NCBI GenBank assembly: GCA_964605145.1
Contig: CAZSBG010000004.1
Location: 1 to 64,000, forward strand
Direction of reading: 5' to 3'
Source: CAZSBG01 sp964605145
GTDB taxonomy: Bacteria > Zhuqueibacterota > Zhuqueibacteria > Thermofontimicrobiales > Thermofontimicrobiaceae
Length of the DNA: 64,000 bases
Below, in pieces: positions 34,622 to 43,798 of this stretch. Both the position numbers and the translations under genes were made by a program. The notes under the pieces are model-generated. The model searched no databases. It was not told where the DNA came from and worked only from the letters and a program-made list of their open reading frames with translations. How positions within the stretch are numbered: the first letter of the stretch is position 1; every line of letters begins with the position of its first letter.

Positions 34622-37600
34622 ATGAGCAGTTTAGAAGGAAGAATAGCCAAACTTTCTCCTGAAAAGCGCGCACTTTTCACTCTCAAATTGAAAAAAAAGA
34701 GTATAGCTCGCGACCGAAACAATTTCATTGTCAGGCGTAAAGATTTAGCTGCCTATCCCGTTTCTTTTGCTCAGCGACGGATGTGGTTTCTGGATCAGTT
34801 AGCGCCGGGGAGTCCTTTGAATAATATTCCTGCGGTTCTGCGAATCAAGGGCGATTTGAATATCGCTGCTCTTGAAAAGACACTCAATTTTATCTGTCAA
34901 CGCCATGAAGTGCTGCGCGCGCGATTCATTACTGAGGATGGGAATCCAAAACAAATGATTGAAACTGATTTCAAAATTTCACTGCCGGTTGTGGATTTAA
35001 GGGGAGTGAAAAGTAGCGACCGCGAAATTCATGCGATAAATGAGGTCACTGAAGAAGCCCGGCAACCGTTCGATCTCACAGCAGGTCCGTTGATTCGCGC
35101 AAAGCTTTTTCAGATTGAAGATGCAGAATTTATCATCATTTTAACCATGCATCACATTGTGTCCGATGGATGGTCTGCCGGTGTGCTCATGAAAGAAATT
35201 GGTATTGCCTACCAGTCTTTCGCTGATGAGAAACAGCCGAATCTGCCGGAATTGCCAATCCAATACGCGGATTTTGCACATTGGCAACTAAATTGGCTAA
35301 AAGAGGAGAAGCTGGAAGAACAGTTCAATTACTGGAAGGAACAATTGGCCGGGATTCCTCCCAGTCTTAATTTGCCAACCGATCGCCCGCGGTCGATGAA
35401 GCCTGTGTTTGAAGGTGGACATTTTACGTTTGAGTTCACTGAAGAACAGACAACTGCGTTAAGGAAAATTTGTCGTGAATATGAAGTCACCATGTTCATG
35501 CTGCAGTTGGCAGTATTTCAAACGCTGCTTTATCGTTATTCATGTCAACGTGATTTGTGCGTTGGAACGCCGGTTGCGAATCGGGAACAGCCGGAAATTC
35601 AGGGGCTCATCGGTTTTTTTGTGAATGTGCTTGTGATGCGCGCCCAGTTTTCTCCTGACATACATTTCACGGAACTGCTGGGCCAGGTTAAGCAAACGTC
35701 GCTTGGCGCCTATTCGCATCAGGATATTCCTTTTGAAAACCTAATTGAAGAATTCCAACCGGATCGCAATGCCGGACATAATCCTATTTTTCAGGTGCTG
35801 TTTAACATGCAGGATGCCTCGAGAACTGTATTGGAACTTCCCGGGCTGGTTCTTGAACAAATTGATGTTGGAAGCGGAACAGTCAAGTTCGACCTGGTGT
35901 TGTCTGTTCTCGAACATGAAAAGAAATTGACAGGAGTAATTGGATTCAAAAAAGACCTGTTCGATGAATCAACCATCGAACGGATGGCCGGGCATTTTAA
36001 AAATTTAATTTCAGCGATCATCAAAAATCCGGATCGATCCATTGCTGAACTGACCATCCAGGCAGAAGATGAATTGCAGACTCAAATGGTGGCGTGGAAC
36101 GATACTCAAAAGCTTTTTCCTGAAATTGAAAAAAACTGCATTCATAAATTGTTCGAACAACAGGTTGAAAAAACACCGGATCGAACCGCGCTGATTTTGT
36201 CAGCTCAAACCGGAGATTACAGCGAGCAAAATCGATTATCTTACAGAGAATTAAATGAGCGGGCAAATCAAGTTGCCCATTTTTTGAGAAAAACAGGAAT
36301 CGGGCCGGAATCTCTCGTCGGCTTATGCGTGGATCGCTCACTGGATATGATTGTGGGATTACTGGGAATTTTGAAGTCCGGAGGCGCCTATGTGCCCATT
36401 GATCCGAACTATCCGAAAGAACGTGTCGATTTCATAATAAATGATTGCAATATCGCTGGCTTTATCACCCATGAAAAGTATTTGAAAAAAATCTCTATTG
36501 AACCGTCCCGCACGATATGCCTGAATCGCGACTGTGAACAATTGGCCAGGCAGGAAAAAACCAATCCTGTTGTTCGTCAGGACGGTGATAATCTGGCATA
36601 CATGATTTATACGTCAGGCTCAACCGGCGTTCCTAAAGGTGTGATGATTTCCCATCGTTCTCTGATCAACCATGCGCTCACAATGAAAGAGGTGTCTGGC
36701 CTCAATGCCCGGGATAAAATTCTGCAGTACATTTCACTGAGCTTTGATGCGTCCGGGGAAGAGATCTATCCTGCGCTCATTAGCGGGGCTGCGCTGGTCA
36801 TTATTCCGTCACCGGGGGAAATGTCCGGCAGTGATTTGCTGCACGTATGCGAAAAACAGGAAATATCAATATTGCATTTGCCTGTGCCTGTATGGCACAA
36901 CTGGTTCGATCACCTGTTCCGGAATAGTATTTCGCTTCCTGAAAAATTGCGGATGTTGCTGGTTGGTGGAGAAGCGCCATCAGTGGAGAAGTTTTTATCG
37001 CTGAACACAGTGGCAAAACACGAGTTGGATTTTTTCAATGTCTATGGCCCCACAGAGGCCACGATTACCAGCATTTTTTATCGATCGGGCATTTTCAATA
37101 AAAGTGTACTACGCTATGATTCAATTCCCATTGGCGGCCCTATTTGCAATGCGCTGATTTATATTTTGGACGAACAATTGAATCCGGCTCCCATTGGCGT
37201 GCCCGGTGAAATATTTATCGGAGGCATCGGTCTTGCGCGGGGCTATTACAATCGACCTAATAAGACCGCGGAAAAATTTCTGGCGGATCCATTTTCGATT
37301 GAACCGGGAGCGCGTTTGTACAGAACGGGCGACATGGGCCGGTATTCCTCTGACGGAAAAATTGTATTTACTGGCCGCGCAGATTTTCAGGTGAAAGTCC
37401 GTGGCTATCGCATCGAACTGGGCGAAATTGAGGCGGCGATTCAGGATTATGGAATGTCAGAACAAGCGGTTGTAATTCTCAAGGAAATCAGTCCGGGCAA
37501 TAAACAACTTATCGCCTATATTGTAAAGCGACACGGCGAGGAAATTCACGAGAAAGAGCTACACTCATTTTTGAGCAAACGATTACCGGACTACATGCTT

Positions 37601-40600
37601 CCGGCAAGAATGATATTCCTTGAAAAAATTCCATTGACGCGGCATGGCAAAGTTGACAGGCAGGCGCTCCCTGCTCCTGACGACATTCTAAAAGAAACGC
37701 GAAAAGAATTTGTCGCTCCCGGAAACAAGCTGGAAGAATTTATCGCTGGGCTGTGGCGTGAAATTTTGGGCACTGAGAAAATAAGCGTACATGATGATTT
37801 TTTTGCACTTGGTGGCAATTCAATTCTTGGTGCCACGTTTGTCAACAGGCTGCAGGAAGAATTAAATGAATATGTCTATCTCATCGCCATATTTGATGCG
37901 TCGACCATTGCGGCTATGGCAGACTATATCCGGGAAAATTATCCGGATAGTGCAGCTAAAATACTCGGGATTTCCCAAAACGAGTTACAGGATAAACTGG
38001 CTCGTGTCAAAAAAATTAATGAAAAAGATGTTCAGCAATTGCGTGATTTGATCGTACAATTACCGCCCAAAAAGACTGAAGCGACAGAAAAGAAAAATCG
38101 GCGCGCAGTGTTTGTTTTATCCGCGCCGCGGTCCGGTTCAACCCTGCTTCGGGTGATGCTTGGAGGTAATCCGTTTTTGTTTGCACCACCGGAATTGCAA
38201 CTGCTGAACTACAACACACTCGAAGATCAGCACCGGGCATTTGCGTCAGAACGAGACGCCTTCTGGCTCGATGGCGCTATACGCGCCGTCATGGAAATCA
38301 AAAGATGTGATGCGGACGAGTCACGAAAAATAATTGATGGTTTCTTGAAAGACAAGCTAAGCATAAAGGAATTTTATGCGATCATGCAGGAATGGCTCGG
38401 TGAAAGATTGTTTGTCGATAAAACACCCAACTATTCGCTTGATTATAATACATTGGAACGCGCTGAATCTGATTTTGAAAAAGTGCAATTCATTCACCTG
38501 ATAAGACATCCATACGGCGTTATTCCTTCGTTTGAAAAAGCGAAGTTGCATGTTTTCTATCCACCATTTTTCAAAAGAGAACATGATTATCCGGTCAAAA
38601 CGCTGGCTGAACTGATCTGGGTTATCAGTCATCAAAATATTTTGCAATTTTTGAAGAGTATACCAAGTGAACGCCGGTTCAGAATTCGTTATGAGGATTT
38701 AGTCAGGCATCCGAGGGAGAGCATGGAAAATATATGCCGGTTTTTGAGCATTGACTTCCATGAAGATATGCTTGAGCCTCAAAAAGACAAGAAACAGAAA
38801 ATGACAGACGGACTTCATCCTCTGGCAAAAATGCTTGGCGATGTCCGATTTCACGAGCACAAGGGAATTGACTCCAAAAATGCAGATCGATGGAAAGAAA
38901 AAATCGATGTGGATTTTTTGGGGGATGTCACATGGGCTTTGGCAGAATCTTTTGGCTACCAGCGAGCCAGGGAAACAACAGAATCCAAAACAGGTCGATT
39001 GGGTGCTGCCGATAAGAGCAAGGAACCCATCACGGTTATAGTTAGGGATGGCGATCTCCCGCTTTCTTTTGGTCAACAGCGTTTTTGGTTCCTCAATGAA
39101 ATGGAGCCGGGCAGTCCAGCGTACAATATTCCTGTAGCAGTTCGTCTCGGAGGCGCGCTGGATATTAAGGCAGTTGAAAAATGTTTCAACACGATAATCC
39201 TGCGTCATGAGGTGCTGCGTTCGAATATTCGAACAATGGATGGAAAACCGGTTCTCGTGATCGCTCCGAAACTGGAATTGAATATGCAAGTGCATGATTT
39301 GAGCACTCTTGCTGAATTTGAACGGGAAAAAATCGCTCAGCACATGGCGACCGAAGAATCGCGGAAACCATTCGATTTGGCCGGCGAACCATTAATTCGG
39401 GCACAACTGATCAAAATGAAAAGTGATGATCACATTCTTCTGCTCACCATGCATCATGTCGTTTCTGATGGGTGGTCTACCGGGATTTTTATCCATGAGT
39501 TCGCCTCGCTCTATCGCGCATTTGTAAATGAATCGGAACCAAATTTGCCGGATATGGATGTCCAATATGTGGATTATGCTCACTGGCAGCGTCGATGGTT
39601 GAGCAATGGAATTTTGGAGTCTCAGCTCTCATACTGGAAAGACCAGTTGGCCGGATGCCCGCCGCTGCTGGAATTGCCGACGGACAAACCACGCCCTGCA
39701 GAAATTTCCTATTCCGGGGCAACAAAAATATTCAGTTTCTCCGGAGAGTTGTCTGCGGCGATTAAAAATTTGAGCCGTGAAAAAGGCGCCACCGATTTTA
39801 TGACGCTGATGGCTATCTTTCAAACATTACTTTATCGCTATTCCGGTCAAAACGATATTTGTGTGGGCACGCCTGTTGCAAATCGGGTTCGACCTGAAGT
39901 CGAAAAACTGATCGGATTTTTTGTGAATACAGTTGTGATTCGGACAGTTTTTCCTGAAGGCTTGCATTTTGATCGAATCCTGGAAAATGTGAAAAAAACG
40001 ACCCTGCAAGCATTTGCAAACCAGGATGTTCCATTCGAGAAACTGGTTGATGAAATACAACCCCATCGGAATATGAGTCATACGCCCATATTTCAGGTGA
40101 TGTTCGCGTATCAAAATATTCCGTTTGAAGAATTGAAATTACCGGGACTTGTGATTCAACCTTACCAACGGGAGAATTCTGCAGCAAAATTTGACATGAC
40201 GCTATCCATGCGTGATGATAATGGAACTATTAGCGGCGCTCTGGAATATAATACAGATTTATTCGAATCAAACACCATTGAACGTTTTTTACGCCACTTC
40301 CAAATTTTGGCTGAACGTGTTGTCGAAGCCAGTCCGGTTAAAGCAGACATGCTTCCATTGTTGAGTCCAGTGGAGCAACATCAGATGCTGGTCACATGGA
40401 ATGATACGGAATTCGAATTTCCGGCAGATACATGCATTCATCAATTGTTCGAGAGACAGGCAGCGGAAACACCGGAGGCAATAGCGGTGACTTTCGGCGA
40501 TTCGCACTTGACGTATCGGGAGTTGAATCACTTGGCCAATAATTTGTCGGCAAAGTTGATTGCGGGTGGTGTTGCGCCGGGTGAAATTGTCGGAATCTGC

Positions 40601-43600
40601 CTGGAGCGTTCCCTTGAAATGATCGTTGGGATAATGGCCATTCTGAAAGCCGGAGGCGCATATTTGCCATTGGATCCGGCATATCCAAATGATCGGATAA
40701 CCTATATTCTGGACGATGCAAAAGCCAAAATATTAATCACACAGCGTCATGTGATTGAGCAATTCACGATTGAGGGAATCGAATCAATTCTTTTGGATGA
40801 AATATGGCAAGAAATGTCCGATGGTCAGTGCGCGAAACAGGATGTGCCTGTTGAACCAGACAGCGTGGCGTATGTTATCTACACATCAGGTTCCACCGGC
40901 AAACCCAAAGGGGTGATGATTCAACATCAGTCAGCGTTGAATTTGATGACCTCGCTGTCTGAAAAAATCTATTTGAATTTAGGTGAACAGCAAAAACGAA
41001 TCAGTCTCAATGCACCGCTGCCATTCGATGCTTCGGTGCAGCAGCTTGTTATGCTAACGCAGGGACATACATTGTGCATTATTCCCGACGATGTCAGAAC
41101 AGATGGAGCAGCGCTTCTCAAGTTCATCCAAATGCAGAAGATAGATGTGTTGGATTGTGTTCCTTCGCAATTAAAATTACTTGTCGATGCCGGCCTGCTG
41201 GAAACTCAAGGCTGGAAACCGAAGGCCATATTGCCCGGCGGCGAAGCCATTGATGAGGCATTATGGAAGAATATTTCTGCGTCGAAAGATATTCAATTTT
41301 ACAATATGTACGGACCCACAGAATGTACGGTGGACTCAACGATTTGTCATGTGAATACACATGGTGAAAGTCCATCTATCGGGCGCCCCGTTTTCAATGC
41401 ACAGCTTTATGTACTGGATTCGCATTTGCAGCCGGTGCCAATTGGTGTGCCCGGGGAATTGTTCATCAGTGGACACGGCATGGCCCAGGGTTACCTGCAT
41501 CGACCTGACCTGACTGCTGAGAAATTTATGCCCAATCCATTTCGTTCGGAGACAGGTGCGCGCATGTATCGAACCGGGGATCTGGTGCGATGTTTTCCGA
41601 ACGGCACTCTTGAATTCCTCGCCCGATTGGATCATCAGGTAAAGTTACGCGGATTCCGCATGGAATTGGGGGAAATTGAATCAGTGCTGGTCAAGCATGA
41701 AAGATTGAAAGATGTGGTAGTCCATATTCGCGAGGATGACCCGGGTGAAAAACGGCTGGCCGCTTATTATATTCCTGTAGATGGCGCCGCACCGACAATT
41801 GGTGAATTACGCGATTATCTGAAGCAGAGTTTGCCCGAATACATGGTGCCTTCCACTTTCATCAAGATGGATGCTTTCCCGCACACGCCCAATGGCAAAG
41901 TGGATCGAAAGGCGCTGCCGGCTCCGGATAATGCGCGTCCCGATCTGGATGGCGAATTTGTAGAGGCCAGAACTGAAAAGGAAGCTGACCTAACAGAAAT
42001 TTGGAAGCAAATTTTGAATGTGAAGCAGGTTGGAGTTCATGACAACTTCTTTGAATTAGGGGGGGATTCAATACTTAGCATTCAGGTGATTTCAAAGGCA
42101 AAGCAGAAAGGAATTGCATTAACACCAAAACAGTTGTTTCAGAATCCAACAATTGCGGAACTGGCGGCTGTTTCGGGAACGGCAACGATGGTTCAGGCAG
42201 AGCAGGGTCTGGTCTGTGGAGAGGTACCGTTGACGCCAATTCAAATTCGTTTCTTTGAAAAGGAAATGTCGCAACGCCATCACTGGAATCAGGCGATTTT
42301 ATTGGAAGTGAAGCAGCCTTTGAAAATCAACGTCCTGGAAAAGGCCATTCGGAATTTAATTTCGCATCATGATGCGCTTCGACTCCGATTTAGGGCGGAG
42401 AACGGTGAGATAGTTCAGTTCCATGCTGAAATGCAGGATGATGTCCCGTTCATGCATATTGATCTATCAAAAACTGATGAAGAAGATATCACGGAATTCA
42501 TTGAATCTACCGCTTCAAAGGTGCAAAAAAGTCTCAATATCGAATCCGGGCCGGTGGCGAAAGTTATTTATTTTTCTCTGAGCGATGAAAAAGCCGGTCG
42601 TCTCTTATTTGTCGCGCATCATCTGGTGATTGACGGCGTGTCGTGGCGCATACTGATGGAGGATCTGTACTCCGCATATTCACAATTACTTGATAATCAG
42701 GAAGTCAATTTACCGGAAAAAACAACGTCATTTAAATACTGGGCGCATAGAATCGTAGACTATGCTAAATCGCAATCGATCGAAAATGAGTTGGGATTCT
42801 GGAAAAAGATTTGTCATCCCGATGCGCAGCCCTTGCCTTTGGATTTTCCAGAAGGCAAAAATACTGAAGATTCAGCTCAACAGGTTTTGATGTCGCTTAA
42901 CGAGATGGAAACCACCGCGCTTATCCAGGATGTTCCAGCCACTTATGGGACTGAAATGAATGATATTTTGCTGACTGCTCTCGTCAGGGCATTTTCGCGC
43001 TGGCTGGAGAATGATTTTCTTTTACTGGATTTAGAAGGTCATGGTCGCGAAGATGTGTTCGAGGATGTTGATTTATCGCGGACGGTCGGTTGGTTTACAT
43101 CAATCTATCCTGTGCACCTGAAAGTTGATCGTTGCTGCTCGGTGGATCAGTCTATTAAAACGGTGAAAGAACAACTGCGACAAATTCCTCAACGGGGTCT
43201 TGGCTACGGATTGCTTCGTTACCTGAATGACAAAACTGAAATTCAGGAACAATTACTCGGACTGCCACATCCCGAGGTGAGTTTCAATTATCTTGGCCGT
43301 GTCGATCAGGTGTTGTCGGAATCATTGCCTTTTGAATTTGCTGAAGAATCCGTCGGAGAGAGTCGAAACCGGGACGGGATAAGGGACTATTTGATCGATA
43401 TTAATGGCAGCATCGCTGGAAATGTGCTCAAGTTATCCTGGACTTACAGTGAAAATATGCATAATCGCAACACGATTTTAAAACTAACACGTTATTTTGA
43501 GGAAGAAATCAGAGAAATTATCACGCATTGTAAAACAGTTATGACCGGAGAATATACTCCATCTGACTTTCCTGATATTGAATTGAGCCAGGATGAACTG

Positions 43601-43633
43601 GATGAAGTCATTGAGGAAATACATAAAAATTAA
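34622..43633 (+). CDS. Second NRPS with embedded sulfotransferase domain (C-A-PCP-ST-C-A-PCP-E)
   Basis: This 3003-residue protein has the same architecture as its upstream neighbour: C about 45-480 (HHIVSDGWS), A about 500-1025, PCP Ser1067 (LGGNSI), ST about 1160-1450, C about 1470-1910 (HHVVSDGWS), A about 1925-2440, PCP Ser2483 (GGDSI) and E about 2530-2975 with an intact HHLVIDG. The first pocket reads DAEHLGVITK, unlike the neighbour's first pocket. The second reads DAQDLGMVDK, identical to the neighbour's Gln-like pocket, so D-Gln is again expected. The first C is of the LCL type, although the protein before it ends in an E domain. The gene uses visibly more A/T-ending codons than its twin. 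AAGGGA at 34608-34613 supports the start. The tail ELSQDELDEVIEEI probably docks with the DCL start of the next protein. Confidence 0.95.
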   Translation: MSSLEGRIAKLSPEKRALFTLKLKKKSIARDRNNFIVRRKDLAAYPVSFAQRRMWFLDQLAPGSPLNNIPAVLRIKGDLNIAALEKTLNFICQRHEVLRARFITEDGNPKQMIETDFKISLPVVDLRGVKSSDREIHAINEVTEEARQPFDLTAGPLIRAKLFQIEDAEFIIILTMHHIVSDGWSAGVLMKEIGIAYQSFADEKQPNLPELPIQYADFAHWQLNWLKEEKLEEQFNYWKEQLAGIPPSLNLPTDRPRSMKPVFEGGHFTFEFTEEQTTALRKICREYEVTMFMLQLAVFQTLLYRYSCQRDLCVGTPVANREQPEIQGLIGFFVNVLVMRAQFSPDIHFTELLGQVKQTSLGAYSHQDIPFENLIEEFQPDRNAGHNPIFQVLFNMQDASRTVLELPGLVLEQIDVGSGTVKFDLVLSVLEHEKKLTGVIGFKKDLFDESTIERMAGHFKNLISAIIKNPDRSIAELTIQAEDELQTQMVAWNDTQKLFPEIEKNCIHKLFEQQVEKTPDRTALILSAQTGDYSEQNRLSYRELNERANQVAHFLRKTGIGPESLVGLCVDRSLDMIVGLLGILKSGGAYVPIDPNYPKERVDFIINDCNIAGFITHEKYLKKISIEPSRTICLNRDCEQLARQEKTNPVVRQDGDNLAYMIYTSGSTGVPKGVMISHRSLINHALTMKEVSGLNARDKILQYISLSFDASGEEIYPALISGAALVIIPSPGEMSGSDLLHVCEKQEISILHLPVPVWHNWFDHLFRNSISLPEKLRMLLVGGEAPSVEKFLSLNTVAKHELDFFNVYGPTEATITSIFYRSGIFNKSVLRYDSIPIGGPICNALIYILDEQLNPAPIGVPGEIFIGGIGLARGYYNRPNKTAEKFLADPFSIEPGARLYRTGDMGRYSSDGKIVFTGRADFQVKVRGYRIELGEIEAAIQDYGMSEQAVVILKEISPGNKQLIAYIVKRHGEEIHEKELHSFLSKRLPDYMLPARMIFLEKIPLTRHGKVDRQALPAPDDILKETRKEFVAPGNKLEEFIAGLWREILGTEKISVHDDFFALGGNSILGATFVNRLQEELNEYVYLIAIFDASTIAAMADYIRENYPDSAAKILGISQNELQDKLARVKKINEKDVQQLRDLIVQLPPKKTEATEKKNRRAVFVLSAPRSGSTLLRVMLGGNPFLFAPPELQLLNYNTLEDQHRAFASERDAFWLDGAIRAVMEIKRCDADESRKIIDGFLKDKLSIKEFYAIMQEWLGERLFVDKTPNYSLDYNTLERAESDFEKVQFIHLIRHPYGVIPSFEKAKLHVFYPPFFKREHDYPVKTLAELIWVISHQNILQFLKSIPSERRFRIRYEDLVRHPRESMENICRFLSIDFHEDMLEPQKDKKQKMTDGLHPLAKMLGDVRFHEHKGIDSKNADRWKEKIDVDFLGDVTWALAESFGYQRARETTESKTGRLGAADKSKEPITVIVRDGDLPLSFGQQRFWFLNEMEPGSPAYNIPVAVRLGGALDIKAVEKCFNTIILRHEVLRSNIRTMDGKPVLVIAPKLELNMQVHDLSTLAEFEREKIAQHMATEESRKPFDLAGEPLIRAQLIKMKSDDHILLLTMHHVVSDGWSTGIFIHEFASLYRAFVNESEPNLPDMDVQYVDYAHWQRRWLSNGILESQLSYWKDQLAGCPPLLELPTDKPRPAEISYSGATKIFSFSGELSAAIKNLSREKGATDFMTLMAIFQTLLYRYSGQNDICVGTPVANRVRPEVEKLIGFFVNTVVIRTVFPEGLHFDRILENVKKTTLQAFANQDVPFEKLVDEIQPHRNMSHTPIFQVMFAYQNIPFEELKLPGLVIQPYQRENSAAKFDMTLSMRDDNGTISGALEYNTDLFESNTIERFLRHFQILAERVVEASPVKADMLPLLSPVEQHQMLVTWNDTEFEFPADTCIHQLFERQAAETPEAIAVTFGDSHLTYRELNHLANNLSAKLIAGGVAPGEIVGICLERSLEMIVGIMAILKAGGAYLPLDPAYPNDRITYILDDAKAKILITQRHVIEQFTIEGIESILLDEIWQEMSDGQCAKQDVPVEPDSVAYVIYTSGSTGKPKGVMIQHQSALNLMTSLSEKIYLNLGEQQKRISLNAPLPFDASVQQLVMLTQGHTLCIIPDDVRTDGAALLKFIQMQKIDVLDCVPSQLKLLVDAGLLETQGWKPKAILPGGEAIDEALWKNISASKDIQFYNMYGPTECTVDSTICHVNTHGESPSIGRPVFNAQLYVLDSHLQPVPIGVPGELFISGHGMAQGYLHRPDLTAEKFMPNPFRSETGARMYRTGDLVRCFPNGTLEFLARLDHQVKLRGFRMELGEIESVLVKHERLKDVVVHIREDDPGEKRLAAYYIPVDGAAPTIGELRDYLKQSLPEYMVPSTFIKMDAFPHTPNGKVDRKALPAPDNARPDLDGEFVEARTEKEADLTEIWKQILNVKQVGVHDNFFELGGDSILSIQVISKAKQKGIALTPKQLFQNPTIAELAAVSGTATMVQAEQGLVCGEVPLTPIQIRFFEKEMSQRHHWNQAILLEVKQPLKINVLEKAIRNLISHHDALRLRFRAENGEIVQFHAEMQDDVPFMHIDLSKTDEEDITEFIESTASKVQKSLNIESGPVAKVIYFSLSDEKAGRLLFVAHHLVIDGVSWRILMEDLYSAYSQLLDNQEVNLPEKTTSFKYWAHRIVDYAKSQSIENELGFWKKICHPDAQPLPLDFPEGKNTEDSAQQVLMSLNEMETTALIQDVPATYGTEMNDILLTALVRAFSRWLENDFLLLDLEGHGREDVFEDVDLSRTVGWFTSIYPVHLKVDRCCSVDQSIKTVKEQLRQIPQRGLGYGLLRYLNDKTEIQEQLLGLPHPEVSFNYLGRVDQVLSESLPFEFAEESVGESRNRDGIRDYLIDINGSIAGNVLKLSWTYSENMHNRNTILKLTRYFEEEIREIITHCKTVMTGEYTPSDFPDIELSQDELDEVIEEIHKN
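38093..38980 (+). other. Sulfotransferase domain embedded between PCP and C (second copy)
   Basis: Residues 1158-1453 of the host protein hold APRSGST at 1168-1174 (5'-phosphosulfate loop). The 3'-phosphate motif is RHPYGVIPS, with Arg1295 and Ser1303. A YEDLVRHPRESMENICRFL segment and the closing MTDG and NADRW motifs follow. It corresponds motif for motif to the copy about 9 kb upstream, with small length differences near the lid region. Both PAPS-binding motifs are intact, so activity is expected. Confidence 0.85.
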
Positions 43634-43798
43634 TAAATAAAAGTATGAACCCGGCCTGAAATTTTTACGCAAATCATACTAAATGTGGTATTTAAATATG
43701 AGCAATATATCAATAAATGGGGATGATGATAAAAATTGCTGATAAAAGTGAAAATTCTGGCAATCGAATTGAAATGAAGTGCAGAGGTTGTTACGCGT
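43634..43798. other. Short intergenic gap
   Basis: This 165-base AT-rich gap has no ORF or strong hairpin. AGAGG at 43783-43787 lies 11 bases before the next start, a usable but distant ribosome-binding site. Confidence 0.4.
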
